A stretch of DNA of 64,000 nt, taken from assembly GCA_035041965.1 (NCBI GenBank), contig JAPYMA010002364.1, forward strand, positions 1 through 64,000. Reading direction: 5' to 3'. Source of the stretch: Anisakis pegreffii. Taxonomy: Eukaryota; Nematoda; Chromadorea; Rhabditida; Anisakidae. A program made the translations under genes and the position numbers. Under the pieces are notes generated by a model. It made no database searches, had not been told where the DNA came from, and was given only the letters and a program-made list of their open reading frames with translations. Positions 1 through 14,269 of the stretch are shown here, one piece after another (position 1 is the first letter of the stretch; each line of letters starts with the position of its first letter).

Positions 1-1249
1 TAAACAACATCGTGAATAGTTTTGATCTCTGATCATTTATTCGACATTGTACCATTGAAAATGCATCATCAAAGGGAAGAACAGAGCATGAGCATATAGT
101 ATATTCTAATTAATGATAACTGATTACTTTGATAAGATACTGTTCATTGATATCACAATCAGCCTGAATCAAGAAGAGATGCACGTGAAGGGCGATTGAC
201 ACAATTAAGACGTTGAATATCTTTAATTCCTATGCATCCGCATCGCTCTGATGAGCAAATCGCATTCGAGCTATAAAATATCTAAAGATAAAGAGATCTT
301 AAAGAAAACTGCTGAATAGATTAGAATGATGTATTACTGCATGCATCTATCGATATGATTGTCAATATCCAAACAGAATACCGCAGAATATGATTTCTAA
401 GGTGTGAATAAAAAGTATGAGGACACCGCATGGAAGTAAATATGTTCCAATGCACCATATCTCGATGCTCGATTAAGAATGTGTTGAAACTGCTGCAACA
501 AATGTCATTATCACTGTCTAATTAGAATCTATAGCCCAGCACATAGAGCAAAACCGACACTAATGTGATGGTATGATTTCTATGTGAGAAAAATTTTATG
601 AAAAAGGAAATCCTTTATAGTAATCATATATGAAGTATTTTAAGACCACAGAAGAAATATTTTACATGCACGATGCAAGAGAAAATTAGTTTTCAAACCA
701 AACATCTGTGACAAGATATCAATCTTGTACTGTCGCCGTGCTAGTGTCTCAAACTACCCAATTTGCAGCAGTTCTACGTGTGCACAGTTCAAAATTTTGC
801 TTTCCATTTGACATAGAGTTCCACTATTTTTCATGTGAGCATCGATCACCACTTCAGATTTTCCATTCAGAAATAAAAAATTATACTCTGTTGAGCGTAT
901 TACGTTCCCCACCGTAATTTGCAAAGCTGTGTGCATTCGAATTCATCGTTTGATTAGCAATCCTCCCATTGGAATACAATATTCTAACAAGTTAGTGGCA
1001 TTCCATGTTCAATTAACGCTTGCTGCCATTTATTTCGGCAAGCGAGCGATTTTATGCCTATGTTTCGCACGAATTACTTAATGGCCGAAAGTGCAAGATT
1101 GGCACGGATGAGAACGTTTCAAATTATCGTTCAGTTTCCGGTTTTGTATGAGCGTTCAATATTAGACGTTGCAGTTTTTCTGTTCGTTGGTTCAGGCAGC
1201 AAGCGACTGACACGAGCGAGCGATGAAGCAATAACTGAAGCAGTGTCAG
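1..1249. other. 5' flank, no gene recognised
   Basis: AT-rich sequence with no exon-like open frame bounded by convincing splice sites. Short open frames here have the composition of chance ORFs. It probably contains the promoter and 5' leader of the SPE-39 gene. An AG dinucleotide lies directly before that gene's ATG (…gtgtcag|ATGG), which would permit an outron or trans-splice acceptor, but the preceding tract is not T-rich, so this is only a possibility. Confidence 0.5.
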
Positions 1250-4200
1250 ATGGCTGTACATCGCAAATTTACGTTTGACGATCCCGAAGACAGTTATTGG
1301 AATCAGAACGCTCGTTCATCTTTTTTCGACGATGCACCATCTACAAGCAATGCTGTATGCTAACTTTTCAGTCGATTCAATTTCAGTCAGTTCAGTTAAC
1401 GATCTAGATATACAAATCGGTTGCATATGGAGTCTAGTTTTTGTCGTTCAGGCAGCAGCGCGTGCTGCATTGGATGAGCTCTTCGAAACGTCTCAAGTTC
1501 GATTCGGTAACGATGATGCTTCATCAACAACTGAAAGTGCAGAATTGTATACCTCACAAAACGGAGGAGCTAGTGCAAGGTTGGTGTGCAGAAGATTTAA
1601 TCGCATTCGGTTTATATCATATTGTTTCTTATGTATCATATTATGGCAACACTGTGTCATGCTCGATTACCTATGAAATGACCCGTATTTTTTTAAAATT
1701 TTCTTGAATGCATTCCAGTTAAATTAACTATTTGTATTCATAAATTATACTCTGATATTTACAGTTCAACTTCACCAGTTGACGGTGTAGTGCAGTCAAT
1801 GCCGCGTGAAGGTTTGATTCTGTGTAATAGTACTGCTAATTCAACTCCTTATGGACCAAAATTTTCATCACAGAGTGAGGTAATCGTTGAGTGTGTACGT
1901 GCTTGATTTCATTTCACTTCATAACTCGTTGGTTAATTGCCATCTCTAGAATAAAACAGATTTAGCCAAATATTTTGATCTGATTTCTCGTCAGCAATTT
2001 CGCTTCAAAGTAAATCTTTTGATGATTACTGAATCGTTCAAGGGGCGAGGTTTATTCGAAATGGGCCGTGTGCTCTCCGGAAAATCAGCCGCTTCGGTGG
2101 TGTCAGAGGGGAGTGTGGGATCTTTCTCGAACGAATCCGCCACCACACAGTTGGATTATTTACGACTGAAAAGTGAGCATCGAAAGCTGCAAAATCATTT
2201 GGAGGTACGTAAACATCATATCATATTTTATTTTATTGTCACATTTCTGCAGATATGTTTTCGACGTTCTCAATAAGTTAATCTTAGTGTTTTGCACTGC
2301 CCATTGCAACAAATTTGTTTCCTACTCATTTCTTTTATGCATTTTCCATCTCAAAAATTGACTCGTCTGCTTCCCATATAATGAAACTGACTATCTTTCC
2401 GCCTCATACGATATTCATCTCAAATCTCTTTTCGTTCCTTCGGAAGTTTATCAAAAATTGTGAAATTGTCCGTTTGGTTACCCAGGATTCTTACTACTTT
2501 GCTTATGTTATTTAGCCTTCGCCTCATTATCTGTCACTCGAAAATCACTCATTGTTTAAAATAATTTTTCTTCGTTTAGCATGTGAGACATGAACGATTT
2601 CGTGCCGCCGATCCGTTGCTAACGATACGACGTTTGTTGACTGGTGAGGCGATCACAATGGATTTGTATCGTAGTAAACGAGAGAAATTGGAATTACTCG
2701 ATGAGGCGTTGAGATCATTCGATGGGAATGCTATCACTGCGGTATATTTTTTTATCTCTTTGCGATTCCTCACATTTCTGAATGGAGTTATTAACCCAGA
2801 CCACGCCAGGTTAAGGCGAGTTTAAAATTCCTTAATAATGAACTTCATAAACTGTATAGTAGTAGCTGAATTTTCAGGTGATTCTCTTCCTAAGACGTTC
2901 ATTATCGGAATCTCTTTTTCGAGAGATTTTGTTGGAAAAAAGTGTGGCCGCTGATCATTATGTTGCGTATTTGAAAGAAGTTGAAGATTTCGATCAGTTA
3001 GCAACAACACTTTTGTATGTGCATTCAATGTTGTCTTGTCAGATTGAATGTGAGCGAGAAGAAGTTTTCATTGATTGATGAGAATCTGTGATATTTTTTG
3101 ATCAGTAATGTTGCATTGGTTCATCTGCTGCTTGAAATTCGAAAAAAAGACTATAATAAGTGACGGTATCAGTATCAGTTGTTCAAATTTACCATTGGAA
3201 ACGATGTCATACTTTTAAGAAGTAGACTTCTTCGAACAAAGAAAAATTGCTTCAGGTGAATAATTATTGCTAGAAAGGTAGAAATTTTGAGTGGGTATAG
3301 AAAATTGATGAATTTAATTGAAGTGCATTGGGACGTAGCGATGAAGCGGCCATGTTGGAGTATTCGTTGGCGTATCGACAGAGAAACGTTGAGCAAAGGA
3401 TACAATATTTACAACGTTGTTTACAAAGTGGTTTCGGTGATCCTCAATTGCAATCACAATGGAAACTCGTCAACGAAGCGATCGATCTCATTCAACGACA
3501 AATCCCCATCGATGTTTGTTTCGATCTCATGAATAATTTCTCAATTTCTATCCTCTCATCTAAGATTCGCATCTCCTATTTCACCACCGTTGATTGCTCT
3601 AAATTTAAGGCAGCAGATGAATCAGGAATAAAAATGGGTCGTTTGGATGTGTTCAAAGAATTCCCGAAATCGATCTCGTTGATCGGTCAACCGCTTCTGT
3701 CAACATTGTATTATTGTTGTCTATATCATTACGACCTTCCAGTGGTTTGTTTTAATCAATTTGAACATTGTTTAACTTTTTTTTTGGAACCATTGATAAT
3801 GTTCAGAAATAGTTCAGTTACTGAATAAATGAAAGAACATTTCGTTGTTGAATTTGTTGAGTTGTTGTTCTGGGGTTTTTTGTTTCATTTTCTTATGCAT
3901 TTTTTTTCAAAAACTCTGAAGTTTGCTCCTGATCATTGCAGAACGCTTTCGCGAGTCCATTATCGCTGAAGGAGGTGTTCCAAATATGCGAAAAACAGTA
4001 CGTTTGGATGGCTGTTTCGGCGTTGAGTCGTACGAACAGGTTTTTTTTTTGATTTTCACTTTTGCATTCATTGTAGTCGTTTCTTGCTGAATCTGTGCTT
4101 GTCTTCAAAATTGACGAATGAGTATTCTGATGTTGATTTGATCGAACATTGTAACAATGGGATTATTGTGGACTGGATAATACTTACAGTTATTATCATT

Positions 4201-5390
4201 ATTATTCTTCTGTTGCTTTGTTAAATGACACTTTTTGGATGTCTTTTAAAGGTGGACTGATATTGAACGATTGCTGACCAGTAAAAAACTATTGGGTGGA
4301 AGTAAAATTGTGTGTCCTTTTGGTTGGCGGCGACTATTCGATCTTCTGACAGCCGATCGCCTTCCTCCCAAAGATGTAATTTTTCTGTTTTTAATTTGAA
4401 TTCTGCTCAATTTCTTTCATCGTCTTCGCAAAATGCTATTTGTTGGCTCACACTCAAATCAAAAGTAGCTAGTGTTTCAAGTTCGAAGGAATAATCTACC
4501 AATTATGCGGAATTTTACAATTTGATTAGCCCAAAGGCGAATCAGCTGCTGAGACGGGAAGATGTTTGGTGTTAGTCTTGTGTTCGGAAGATGTTGTTCG
4601 GTAACTTCAAGCAGATGTTTACTGTTGTTATTCATGGAAATGAGTTTGTTGCTCTGTGTCAATGATGATGAGAATGTATGAAAACTGCAGGTATTATGCA
4701 AATTTTTACGTGCCGTGCCTAATGTGAACGAACGTCGCGAGATGGCTGAGTCGTATGCAGATGCGAGCGAAGTGGTTATTGAATGTCTAATAGCTCAAAA
4801 GGATCGACAGCGATTAACCGCATTCCTAACCAAACTCACACCGCACACACCTGAAGCTTACAAAGCACTGAACGCTCTCAATAATACGGTATGTTCATTC
4901 ATATCATTATTTCCATTCTCGGAGCCATATTGAGATTGTGCAGATTTGTGGTGTACACTTGCATTCAGCATTCTTGTAACCTGAGCACTGCAGTCGTAAC
5001 TTCATTTTTGGAGAAATTTTATATTGTATTGTTGTTAGGAGTAATTATATTGTATTGATTGAGATCACGTATTATCTGTGATGTGCGCATCACACCGAAT
5101 GACTCAACAATGTTCAACTGTAATATCTGTTGTTGTTGTTGCTGATTGCCCTATAAGTGATTGATCAGCAATTCGTTTACGTCAACGTTTATTTGATTGT
5201 TTGCCGCATCCATTTCGGGAAATTTTATTGTAATACAAATATTGTGATGGATATCAAATCCGTGAAATATTTTTCAGCCATTCTTGTTTACTGTGCAATT
5301 TTCATGTGATTGTTCGTTAACAACTTTGAAAAGCGGGATCAGCTGCTAGAAGATAATCTCAATTTTCAGGCTCTCAAGTGGAAAAGTTAG
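1250..5390 (+). CDS. spe-39: SPE-39 / VIPAS39 (VPS33B-interacting) homologue, 12 exons
   Basis: This encodes the partner of Sec1/Munc18-type VPS33 proteins that acts in late-endosome, lysosome and lysosome-related-organelle traffic; in C. elegans it is needed for sperm membranous-organelle formation. Twelve phase-compatible exons: 1250-1354, 1452-1579, 1765-1879, 1950-2204, 2580-2741, 2878-3014, 3324-3513, 3610-3744 (or 3741), 3942-4039, 4252-4375, 4691-4888, 5370-5390, giving about 555 aa. Human VIPAS39 is about 490 aa and worm SPE-39 about 520 aa. Residues near 217-263 hold the family signature: IRRLLTGEAITMDLYRS, then DGNAITAVILFLRRSL, matching human DGNVITAVLIFLKRTL. Later matches are ERQI-like RQIPID, QPLLSTLYYCCLYHY (human MPLVTTLFYSCFYHY), EKQYVWMAVSAL, and the short tail ALKWKS (human SSSQIRWKN type). 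The N-terminus (FTFDDPEDSYWN) is acidic and aromatic like the human start. Most acceptors are ttcag/gcag; exon 7's acceptor (ttgaag) is weak but restores frame and homology. Gene identity is secure; exact edges of exons 2, 7 and 8 are less so. Confidence 0.93.
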
Positions 5391-8300
5391 CAGCAATGTT
5401 CATGTGAGCGACCACAGCAAAAGACTTGAAAAGAAAACGTTCGTTGTAGTAATGTTGAAAATGATTTTTCACGAACAGTTGTGCTGCAGTAAAAATAGAA
5501 CGCAAAGCGTGACAGGTAAATATCAGTCTGTTTAGTGGGCATCTTTCACTTGTGTGGTTTTGTTGACGTTGAGAATTATCATGCTGATATGTGCTGCTGA
5601 TACGATCGGATGTTAGCGTTGATTCAGTTCACACAGAATTTCAGTGTCTCTCAGCTAGTGCTGTCATGCTTCTTAGTGCCATGTTTCCCAAATGACAAGC
5701 ATAATAAGAGTGAGGTAGACTGCACTAAGATGGAAGAAAATCTTTCTTACGCTCACTTATGAGACGAAGATTAAAACTGAAATGAAACTTTTTAAAGGAG
5801 TTTCATTTTGCGTCTAGCACGTGGCGCCCTTATGAATTGTGTAATCATATGGCCTTTATAGTTTTCAAATTCATTATTAGATCAAAAAGGTTTTTCAGAG
5901 AGAGCATTATTTTAGTAACATTCGAACAAGACGTCCCGTCCCGCCTGCTTGGTACGTATCGGTTCATATTCAAAACTTTAATAGCAGTTTAAATTGAAGA
6001 CTTTATTGGCTTTTTGATTTGTTGGCTGCGTTTTTACATTTCGATTAACCATTTATTGAATCGTTCACTTTCGTAGTTGTAATGAGACGGTTACAATTCT
6101 TTGAAAAATCATTATAAATAAGCGCGTTACATAAATTCACATTACGAGTAGTTTGTGCGGGGAATTGCGATGCTCTCTACTGCGAACTGCTTCCTGAAAA
6201 TTATTTGTATGCAATTTATTTGTGCTTCTCGAGAAATTTGATGCGATGGAAAGCTGATTTATTGCGTTAAATGAAATCAATTTTTGCATTTGTTGAAAAC
6301 TTAGCAGTTATTTTTTTTGCACAATAGTTTTTTGTGTGTAACGTAGGATGAATGCAATAAATTAGTAGTGATTTTTTGCGTTTGGAACCTATTCAGTGAT
6401 TAGTGGCGTTACAAGGCAGCAGTGTGGTGTGCGTTTGCACAATTCGAATTTCGTCATCGTTTTACATTTTCAATGTTTTACATTTTCACCACCGAAACGA
6501 GTGTTTTCCATCGAACGACCTAACAATCGTTATAATGCTTATCGGTTGATTTTGTCCATTTTGTTTGTGTTGTGCATTGTGAAGAGTTTAATTGCGATTA
6601 TGATTCACTAATCGTTTGACGATCGTTTAATTCATGTATGAAGAGTCGATTCGTGTCAGGTGTTTGCGACATTTTCAGTGTATTCCTCTTGTTTGAGGCT
6701 GAGCAGAGGAAATATGACTTTCGTGTTTGGTTGTTTATGAAGTAGTTGATGATTTGTGATAGTGAATGTGCTGCTGCTGATGCTGCTGAAAATGATCGTA
6801 TTATTAATAAGTCTATTAGAAATAAAAATAAGGATGTATACTTTTGTGATTGTGATATGATGTGATAATGAATGGATGCAATGATGATAGCGAATATGAT
6901 GTGTGCATAACGTCGAAGTAGCACTCACTTCCGTTCCTTATATAATCGAATTGTATTTGGTTGTGACTAGGCATTGTGATAGAATAATATCATTTACTCG
7001 ATACGCTGTGGTATTTTTTGTTTCTGTTATGGTGGATTTGATTTGATGTCGTTTCTTTATTTGCTTTATTTTTAGTTCTCACTTTACTGTTTTATTGTCG
7101 TCATTGCGGGAAAAAAAGCCACGAGAGACAGTTCGTATTGTAATTTATTATTTATTATTCGATATTGTTATTATGATGATGTGCGTTTGTTGTGATGGAA
7201 CGTTGTCGTTGGTTGTTGGTTTGCATAATGTTATGGATAAATGCTGCTTTGCAATGGCATGAGATTTGTTTAGTGATAACAACGTTTGAGAAAAAGATTT
7301 GGCTAATTGTATGTTGAGAAAGTCATTTTTTGGAGCAGTTTCGTGAGTGTTTAGATTCCGTTGATGGACTTTTTCCATCACTACGTATCGTTTTTTTGTG
7401 TTTGTAACCAATCGTTAAGGTCTAGAAGTGGACCAAAAGGCGTGTATTTCACTGCTGATTGTGAGGAATTTTATACGTTGGTGATGATTGTGTAATTAAG
7501 GAAAATAAAGCAAGAAGTTTAGCAGTGAATGGAAGGTGACAAATAAAAATTCAGAATTTATTAATAAGTATGGCTATGACTGCCGATCAAATTCTTGCGA
7601 AGTTTGCTGTGGTTGGCTGGCGGCTGACAATAAAAAATAGTTGTTGCTATCAGTAATGTAATCAACAGTCTTCTGACTGAAACACATTTCATAGCCATCA
7701 GATCTGCCCATAAAATGAAAAATTTTTGTTCACTTATAGTTAGAGTTGGAAATATGCGTCTATCGAAAAAGATCTTACAAATCAAAAAGTAAAAGCAAAG
7801 CATCAAAAAAGATACGAAACAATCAAAAAATTGCAAAGAATTTTGAGTGAATTTGCGATGCGATGTGCATTGTCATTTGTTGCTTGGTGATAATGGATAC
7901 AATAGGCGGCACACATGAGTGAAGAATGCAAACGAACGAATTAATTCCGAGTGGAAGAATGTGATTTCGATGCTGTCTGATTGAATTTTAGCATCGTTGG
8001 AAGTATTCAAACAATGTGATTTGAGCGCTTCGCTGAAGTTTGCTGACGATGAGTGTTTTCAAGAGGAATTTTTCATGCTTCAGTGTTTTGGGACGTTCCG
8101 TTGGACAAGACCGATTGCATGCGATTGACATTATTTGTATTTTTGCAGTCGTAATATTGCGTTCATGCGAAGATTGCACTAGTGCTGCTGATTCATATTC
8201 CAAAATTTGTCACAGAAAATTCGACGATTCGATCTAGCCAAGCTGCTCAACTTCAAGCAATTTACCAGTTTGTTGGTTCGCTTCAATATGTACGAATCAT

Positions 8301-8402
8301 CAAGCTCTATTCACCTATGTATTGCATGTTCATCAGTCTGCTAAACTTTCATCAATGTTCCATTGCATCACTAATATTGTCAGTCAGTCGCATAAAACAT
8401 GA
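5391..8402. other. 3' flank and gene-poor AT-rich stretch
   Basis: Follows the SPE-39 stop. T-rich on the top strand around 6,280-7,420, with many frames open only because of low complexity (for example AT/AC-rich minus-strand frames at 6,598-6,928). No splice-bounded homologous exon seen. No strong polyadenylation signal stands out directly after 5390. Confidence 0.45.
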
Positions 8403-8553
8403 GATTGGGAAATCATCGAGCGATCTTCTGAATTCCAACCAACAACTTCTTCACTTCAAGAATATTTTCAGCCAGTTCAGATGGGGGCATTTACTACCTC
8501 GAAATTTAAAACTGAACCATCAGATGCCAATAAAACAGGAAAATATCACAGAG
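8403..8553 (+). CDS. possible isolated exon, unidentified protein
   Basis: A frame open from the TGA at 8400-8402 to a donor-like agag|gttttt at 8553 reads as a polar Ser/Thr/Gln-rich segment ending MGAFTTSKFKTEPSDANKTG and KYHR. This is much more protein-like than the neighbouring AT-rich sequence, and TEPSD-like runs are common in transcription-factor linkers. An internal acceptor (tattttcag at about 8471) could make the exon shorter. No partner exon was found within several kb on either side, so it may be a distant exon of a long-intron gene or chance. No function is assigned. Confidence 0.28.
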
Positions 8554-11500
8554 GTTTTTTCTCCGCTTTCGCTGGTTTTTTACCGATGATCTGAAATCGC
8601 TGATCAGACATGCGTCGTTTTCAATGATCATTGAACTAAAGCGCTTAACATGGAACATCTCATGTTTTGCATATCACCATCGATCACAGGATATTTCGAA
8701 AATCATCAACAATAAACACGAATCGAATGACTGACTATAGCTTGAGTACAGCAGGCTGTTTCGAAACTGTCTGCTTGTGAACACATCTGTTTCTTTGCAT
8801 TCGATTGTGCTTTATGCGTTTGTTCTGTTTGATGTGATATGATCAAATAATATGTAGTTGAATAAATGATTCATTGAATTTCATAATGAATATTTTCTAC
8901 AAACATCTCTGAATCACTCAAAACTGCAGCACTGAAGTAGTGTTGAAATCATCTGAACCAATGCTCTGTATTCGAGTGGTCGTCGTCATTCATATGAATG
9001 TGATTCGTTTTGTGAATGAGAGTTTTGTAACGTTTAATCTACAACGTTTGATAATAGATTCGTTAATTGGTCGAAGAAAATTCGAAAAAAAATTCATCCA
9101 TTTGAAGAGCAACCTGACATTAAATGATGTACAAAGATCAGTGTAAAATCTTCACAGTTCTAAAGTTTCAAATAATCCCACTATTATTAAACTCTCGTGC
9201 TATTCGAATACGTTATTGAATTTCCCAAATTGCCTCTTGAAGAAGACAAAACGCGTATTATCTTCTTCGAACATTTTTAAGGGTATTATTGTAACGTCGT
9301 TTATCGCTCTATTGATCAGAGATAGACCAAACGGGAAGAGGTATATTCTACGGTGGAGGAATTTAGGTGATGTGTTTTGCTTATTGTTAGTAGAGATAAG
9401 GTTGGTTATGAAGCTGAACGTTCTCGATGTGTCCAGATCGGAACTAATGCCGCAGAATTCTATTTTCAAATTCGCCTGCCTTTCGATCGCTCTTTTAGAT
9501 GAATATTATCTTGGGTTTTTTTCTAAATTTCCTTATTGAAAGTGCACAACTGATTTATTGTCTTATCAATCTGTATGACCAAGAATTCGCAATTTGAATT
9601 TTCGAACGATCTTAAAGTTGCATTCTGTTGCGCATGTCAGTGTTTAGTGCCTTGAGTTTGGCCTTCTCTTGAATCCAAAAACGGAGTTCAGGATCATGAT
9701 CAATAGAATGCAAATTATGGCGCAAACATTCTAACTCTGCTGATTGAAGTCTCGATCAATAGAGCGATCGAGCTTGGTTCATTTGGTCAAAATGAAAGAT
9801 GTGAGGCAGTGTGAAATACTGCGCTAGCGATAACCACATAAAAATGTTTTCAATTTTGACATCTTTCGCATTTTCAGTGAAATATCTGTGAAATGCCGAA
9901 AAGTATTGCCAGACCGAGATGCTATATGTACCTATATAGAATTATAGTCAATGCTTTCAGAATTATTGAAGAAAAATGGGCACTTATTGTTAGAAAATTA
10001 TGGGCAATTATGTGAAAATGATTGAATTTGAGTGAAATTTGCCATTTGATTGTTGAAAATTTTCTCGCATAATCTAGAATGAAGGAAGGTGAATCTATTG
10101 AAAAAATGTCAATTATTCTTGCTGAATCGCTGAAATTTCTACATGTTTCTTTTCGCAGCAACTTCAGCGTTAGTAGAAAATACATGCCACGAGGAATTTT
10201 TGCTTTCAACTCTACATCTAAGCTCCAGATTTATCAACATCAGCAGTTTTCTGTCACCTTCAGTAATGGAACATTGTGGCCTTCAGACCACTCTCTTAAT
10301 AACCTATTCAACGTTTCTTCTATTCTTGTGATGTTGTTTGAATTCCACGTGACGACAGAGAAACTAATTTTCAAGAGAAGCATGAGAATCTCGCAGAACG
10401 CCTCGTTCATGTGCTCATCTATATTCCCATCCGCTTCTTTCGAAGCACACATTGATATTGTGTGAGATACAACTCGATCCAGTCCTAATTCTTTGAATTC
10501 GCTGATGTTTTAAACACTCGCTGTTCAAAATTGAACCAATTATGAAAGCATTCCACTTTCATTTCATCCACTCGGGGGCGGCGTTCATTCCTCCAACTTT
10601 TCTGGCATTTGTTGGTGAGATAGAAAGTTCTGTTTCGGACTGAAACCAACAAGAAACACCAACACATTATTCATTTTCGCGGAAAATTTCATGGTTAATT
10701 GTACATCTTCCGAACCGTTTTCATGGATGAAAAAAAATCGCTTTGTTAATGGAACGTAAAGATTCAATGAGGAAAACAGTAAAATCGCCAGTCGCTGGTG
10801 ACGTTCCTTTGTGTGCATTCGAAAAAGAATGTTAATTTTCGGCACTATATCATTGCGCTCCGTGAGATGAATTAATTTAATTCACTCCCCATCAATCAAT
10901 GCTAAGCATACTTTGGGGTGATCACTTACTTTCGTTGCAATCAGTTTAACGAATATGAAACGTAAAATGAATCGTTGAATTTGTTGGCGCTTCCATTTGT
11001 ATCATTTCTTGATGATTTTCGATGAGTGTCACTTTTGAAATGTTTGAAATCGTTGATGCAAATTCGCTAAAACGAACGAACATAGAAACATGAAAAGAAT
11101 TTGAATCTCTGAAAGTGTTGTTTGTCAATTGCCCTGATCAGTATACAATATCGATATTGCCTTACAATTAATGTAAAATTACGCTAATTCGTAGGAACAG
11201 TAGTCGTAATAGTAGTAATATTCAAAACAGTAATAATATTAAATTACGTTAAGCAGTAACAATATTAAAGCCGTCTGTCTGTAAAGATACGATCCCTTTA
11301 CGTCTGATCACGGTTGTTCACAATGTTCACACACTATGAAAATTAGAATTTATCATGAAAATCAATTTATCATGAAAACTGTTACGAAACGAAGTGATTA
11401 ATCGCTAGTGCATGTCATGTCGTACAATTTCGTCATTTGTTTTTCGAAATTTCATTGAATAATTCCATTGCGATTTCGAAACTCATACACAGGAACTATG

Positions 11501-14240
11501 ACGTTCACGTACTCAGCGCTTTACATGGCGTTTGTTATGCAATATTGATGTCGTTTTGTGTCTCGTTTCATGACATTTAATATAGTAGTGATACGGAATG
11601 TACTATCATAAATAGGATAGGAATAGTAAGTGAATGAAAAATCATTTAATAATAGAAACATCACTTGGGGTAATGATGCGCAGATTTATAAGAAGATCAG
11701 GATGTTTCAACGTTAGAACGGCGTTATCTGCATTAATATGAAGGACAGGAGTATTTGATCAATTGAATGGATGTGAAGGAAATTGGAACAAGCTGAACCG
11801 TGTAGATCGAGGATCATCAATAGTGAGTGAGGTGGATTAGATGAGTAAATTGATGCAGATGTGTGTAAGGGAGGATTTTTAAGTTTATATTCACTTATTT
11901 AATGAGCGATCACATCTCGTTACGAGAATCTCGGAGATTTGAAATCAAATAAGAATATTTTTTTTTGCATGAATGTTCGACGATCTTTTGAAGTTCTGCT
12001 AGAACACGATTCTCATTTTTGAAGGCTTTCACTAAAGGGCATTGAAATTATCTTCACGACGTCTTAATTATCATCATGCAGCAATTATAATGGTGCAATG
12101 CAACGCACCATGCTCTCAAGTAAAATCAACTTGGAGAGTCAGTCATCAAATAGAATCAAATAAGTAATTCGTCAGTGATACGTTCCTAGAACAACGCCAT
12201 TTGAAATGAATGATTCACTCTATTCGATAAGAGCATCATAAGTGAAGATCTGTTGTTTCAGACTGACACGAAAACTGGCATCATTTTGTTTCCGTTATTG
12301 AAGCAGCCATGATGTCCTATGCATGATCAGTGGGCTAAAATGAACTTAAAGGATAGTCATCGATCGAACAGTAGAGCAAAGATCTGTTTTTTGTGATTGG
12401 CACACAAATTGAATGGTTCTGTTATTGAAGAAGCATGATGTCCTATCTATAATCAGGCGCTATCCTGATCGATGAGCTATCCATATTATAAATGTTCCTA
12501 TCATGCATTAGCCCGATCAGTGACTGCTAACAAGTATTGTCAGTGGTATAAAACCGTTATTGACTCACATGTGGCGCCTAGGTAATTGCCTTTCACTGAA
12601 ATGAATAACAACTGTAGTAAACAAATAAAAATTTTAATAAAAATAACCACATAATAGAGTACAATGTGATTAGCCTGGTTGGAGAGATAGTCGGATATGG
12701 CAATGGCGCCTAATGCATCATTGAAACGACCGATGTATGTTCTATGGTTGTCATCCACTCCATTACATCTCTTTTTATTATCGAGAATGTAATTTTGTTA
12801 TGTTAACATGTTTATTTACATGGCAGATCGTACTGATGCTTGTCAGTATGTTACGCCTAATCTAAATGTTTACGTAGACGAAAACAAGCATAAAAGCGTA
12901 TCAAACAAACTTTTTTCTCATACATTCCAGTCGTACGTTGTTACTACAACTCAGCCAGTGAGCATATTAAACAAGACTGAAAGCTTCAGAGACGAGTGAT
13001 TCCTCAATTTGGCCCATTCATAGGCGTAGACGTAAACTCATATGGTTCTTGTTTCCTGCACTTGTTGACTTCATAGACTTGTGTGTTCACGTTTTTTAAG
13101 ATGTGGAATAAACCTACGCTTAGGTTTTATTAGCGTAATCCGTCATTATCTCACCCAGACGCATCCCCTCTCATATTGTTTAACCGTTATTGGAGTGAAT
13201 ATATTTTTCAACTGTTGCCAGCTTACTCTGTCAACATCGATCTATCACAATATCAGTTTATGTATGTTCCGATACGGAACTTTAAATGTTCACAGCGTCA
13301 ATTTCTAATCGAAGTGAAGTTTTAATTTGCGCATCTCAATGATCACAACGAACAGCCAGCCTATAGACTGTCGTATGATCGATGTTTTATTTCGTTTATT
13401 TGACGAACGTTTCATTTGCTTTCTTCCTGTCGGTGTCACTTAACATCGTCACCAAAAAACAGCTTGAAACGATAAACAGGGGAAGACTTCATGTGTAAAA
13501 ACTGCTGCGACGACGTAATGTTTACACATCACGATTAGCTGCTGCTGATCAAACAAAAACGTTGATTTCGAGTGTCAGCGAAATCTCAGTCTCAGTTCCA
13601 TCTGATAATTTGTTATTTTCATGTTGCTATATTGGAATGTATATCCCAACGGTTCACTTTATTAACTCTTTAAAAGTGAATCAATACACATTTCAGTATA
13701 GTAATTCTCTTTTCTCAATAATTTCATTCCGTCAGTAGATGATGAGGAGAAAAATTGGATTTCTTTATTGATGAAAAATGTTTGAATGAGAACGAGTATT
13801 AGGGACAAGAAGTCTACAGCATACGATTCGCTCAGCGTAACCTAGATGTGCGTGGCCAAGTGCAATTCCACTTATAAGCTTATCGTTTCGGAATTAACTC
13901 GAATAAATACTCATCTTCAAACAGACATCAATCAATCGCAGTTCATTCATACTCGGCAACACCAAGTTATGTGTTAATGCCTTATTTCAAATCTTAAAAT
14001 GCTACTATCTGCGTGATTTGTTCAGTGAATTGTTTTTCAATTAATCATGAATGCATTGATTCAGAAAGAATTTATTGAATGCGTGACACTCCTATATTCA
14101 TAATGTTGCTGAATTGCGGCGGGATCATAACAAGATTTAATCCGGATTTCTGCATTGAAAACTGACTAGGATTTTTTGCTAATCTGTAATTTGCAATCAC
14201 TAAATTTTAGTGAATGGGTGATTTTGTTTTTTTTTAGCAA
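8554..14240. other. gene-poor stretch; weak coding signals only
   Basis: Long open frames lie on the + strand at 10079-10465 (128 codons) and on the - strand at 10240-10452 and 10585-10845. The minus frames read somewhat protein-like (for example a run containing ENGSEDVQLTMKFSAKMNNV), but I could not join them with phase-consistent splice sites or recognise a family. A (taa/gta)-rich simple tract occurs around 11,195-11,275. The rest appears non-coding. Confidence 0.35.
12246..12465. repeat. degenerate two-copy direct duplication
   Basis: Two copies start at about 12246 and 12380, offset by roughly 130 bases. Both run agatctgtt…, a cac/aca-rich middle, then gttattgaag, gatgtcctat and atcag. 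Similarity is clear at both ends and poor in the middle. It looks like an old tandem duplication in non-coding DNA, with no sign of coding. Confidence 0.5.
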
Positions 14241-14269
14241 AATTAGAATCTTGAGCAAACGGAAATTGC

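Noticed and set aside
2019..2276. A separate small ORF within the SPE-39 gene
   Set aside because: It is part of SPE-39 exon 1950-2204 read through the donor into the intron, not an independent gene.
10079..10465. 128-codon + strand ORF
   Set aside because: No homology or splice support, and a minus-strand frame over the same bases is about as protein-like; left unassigned.
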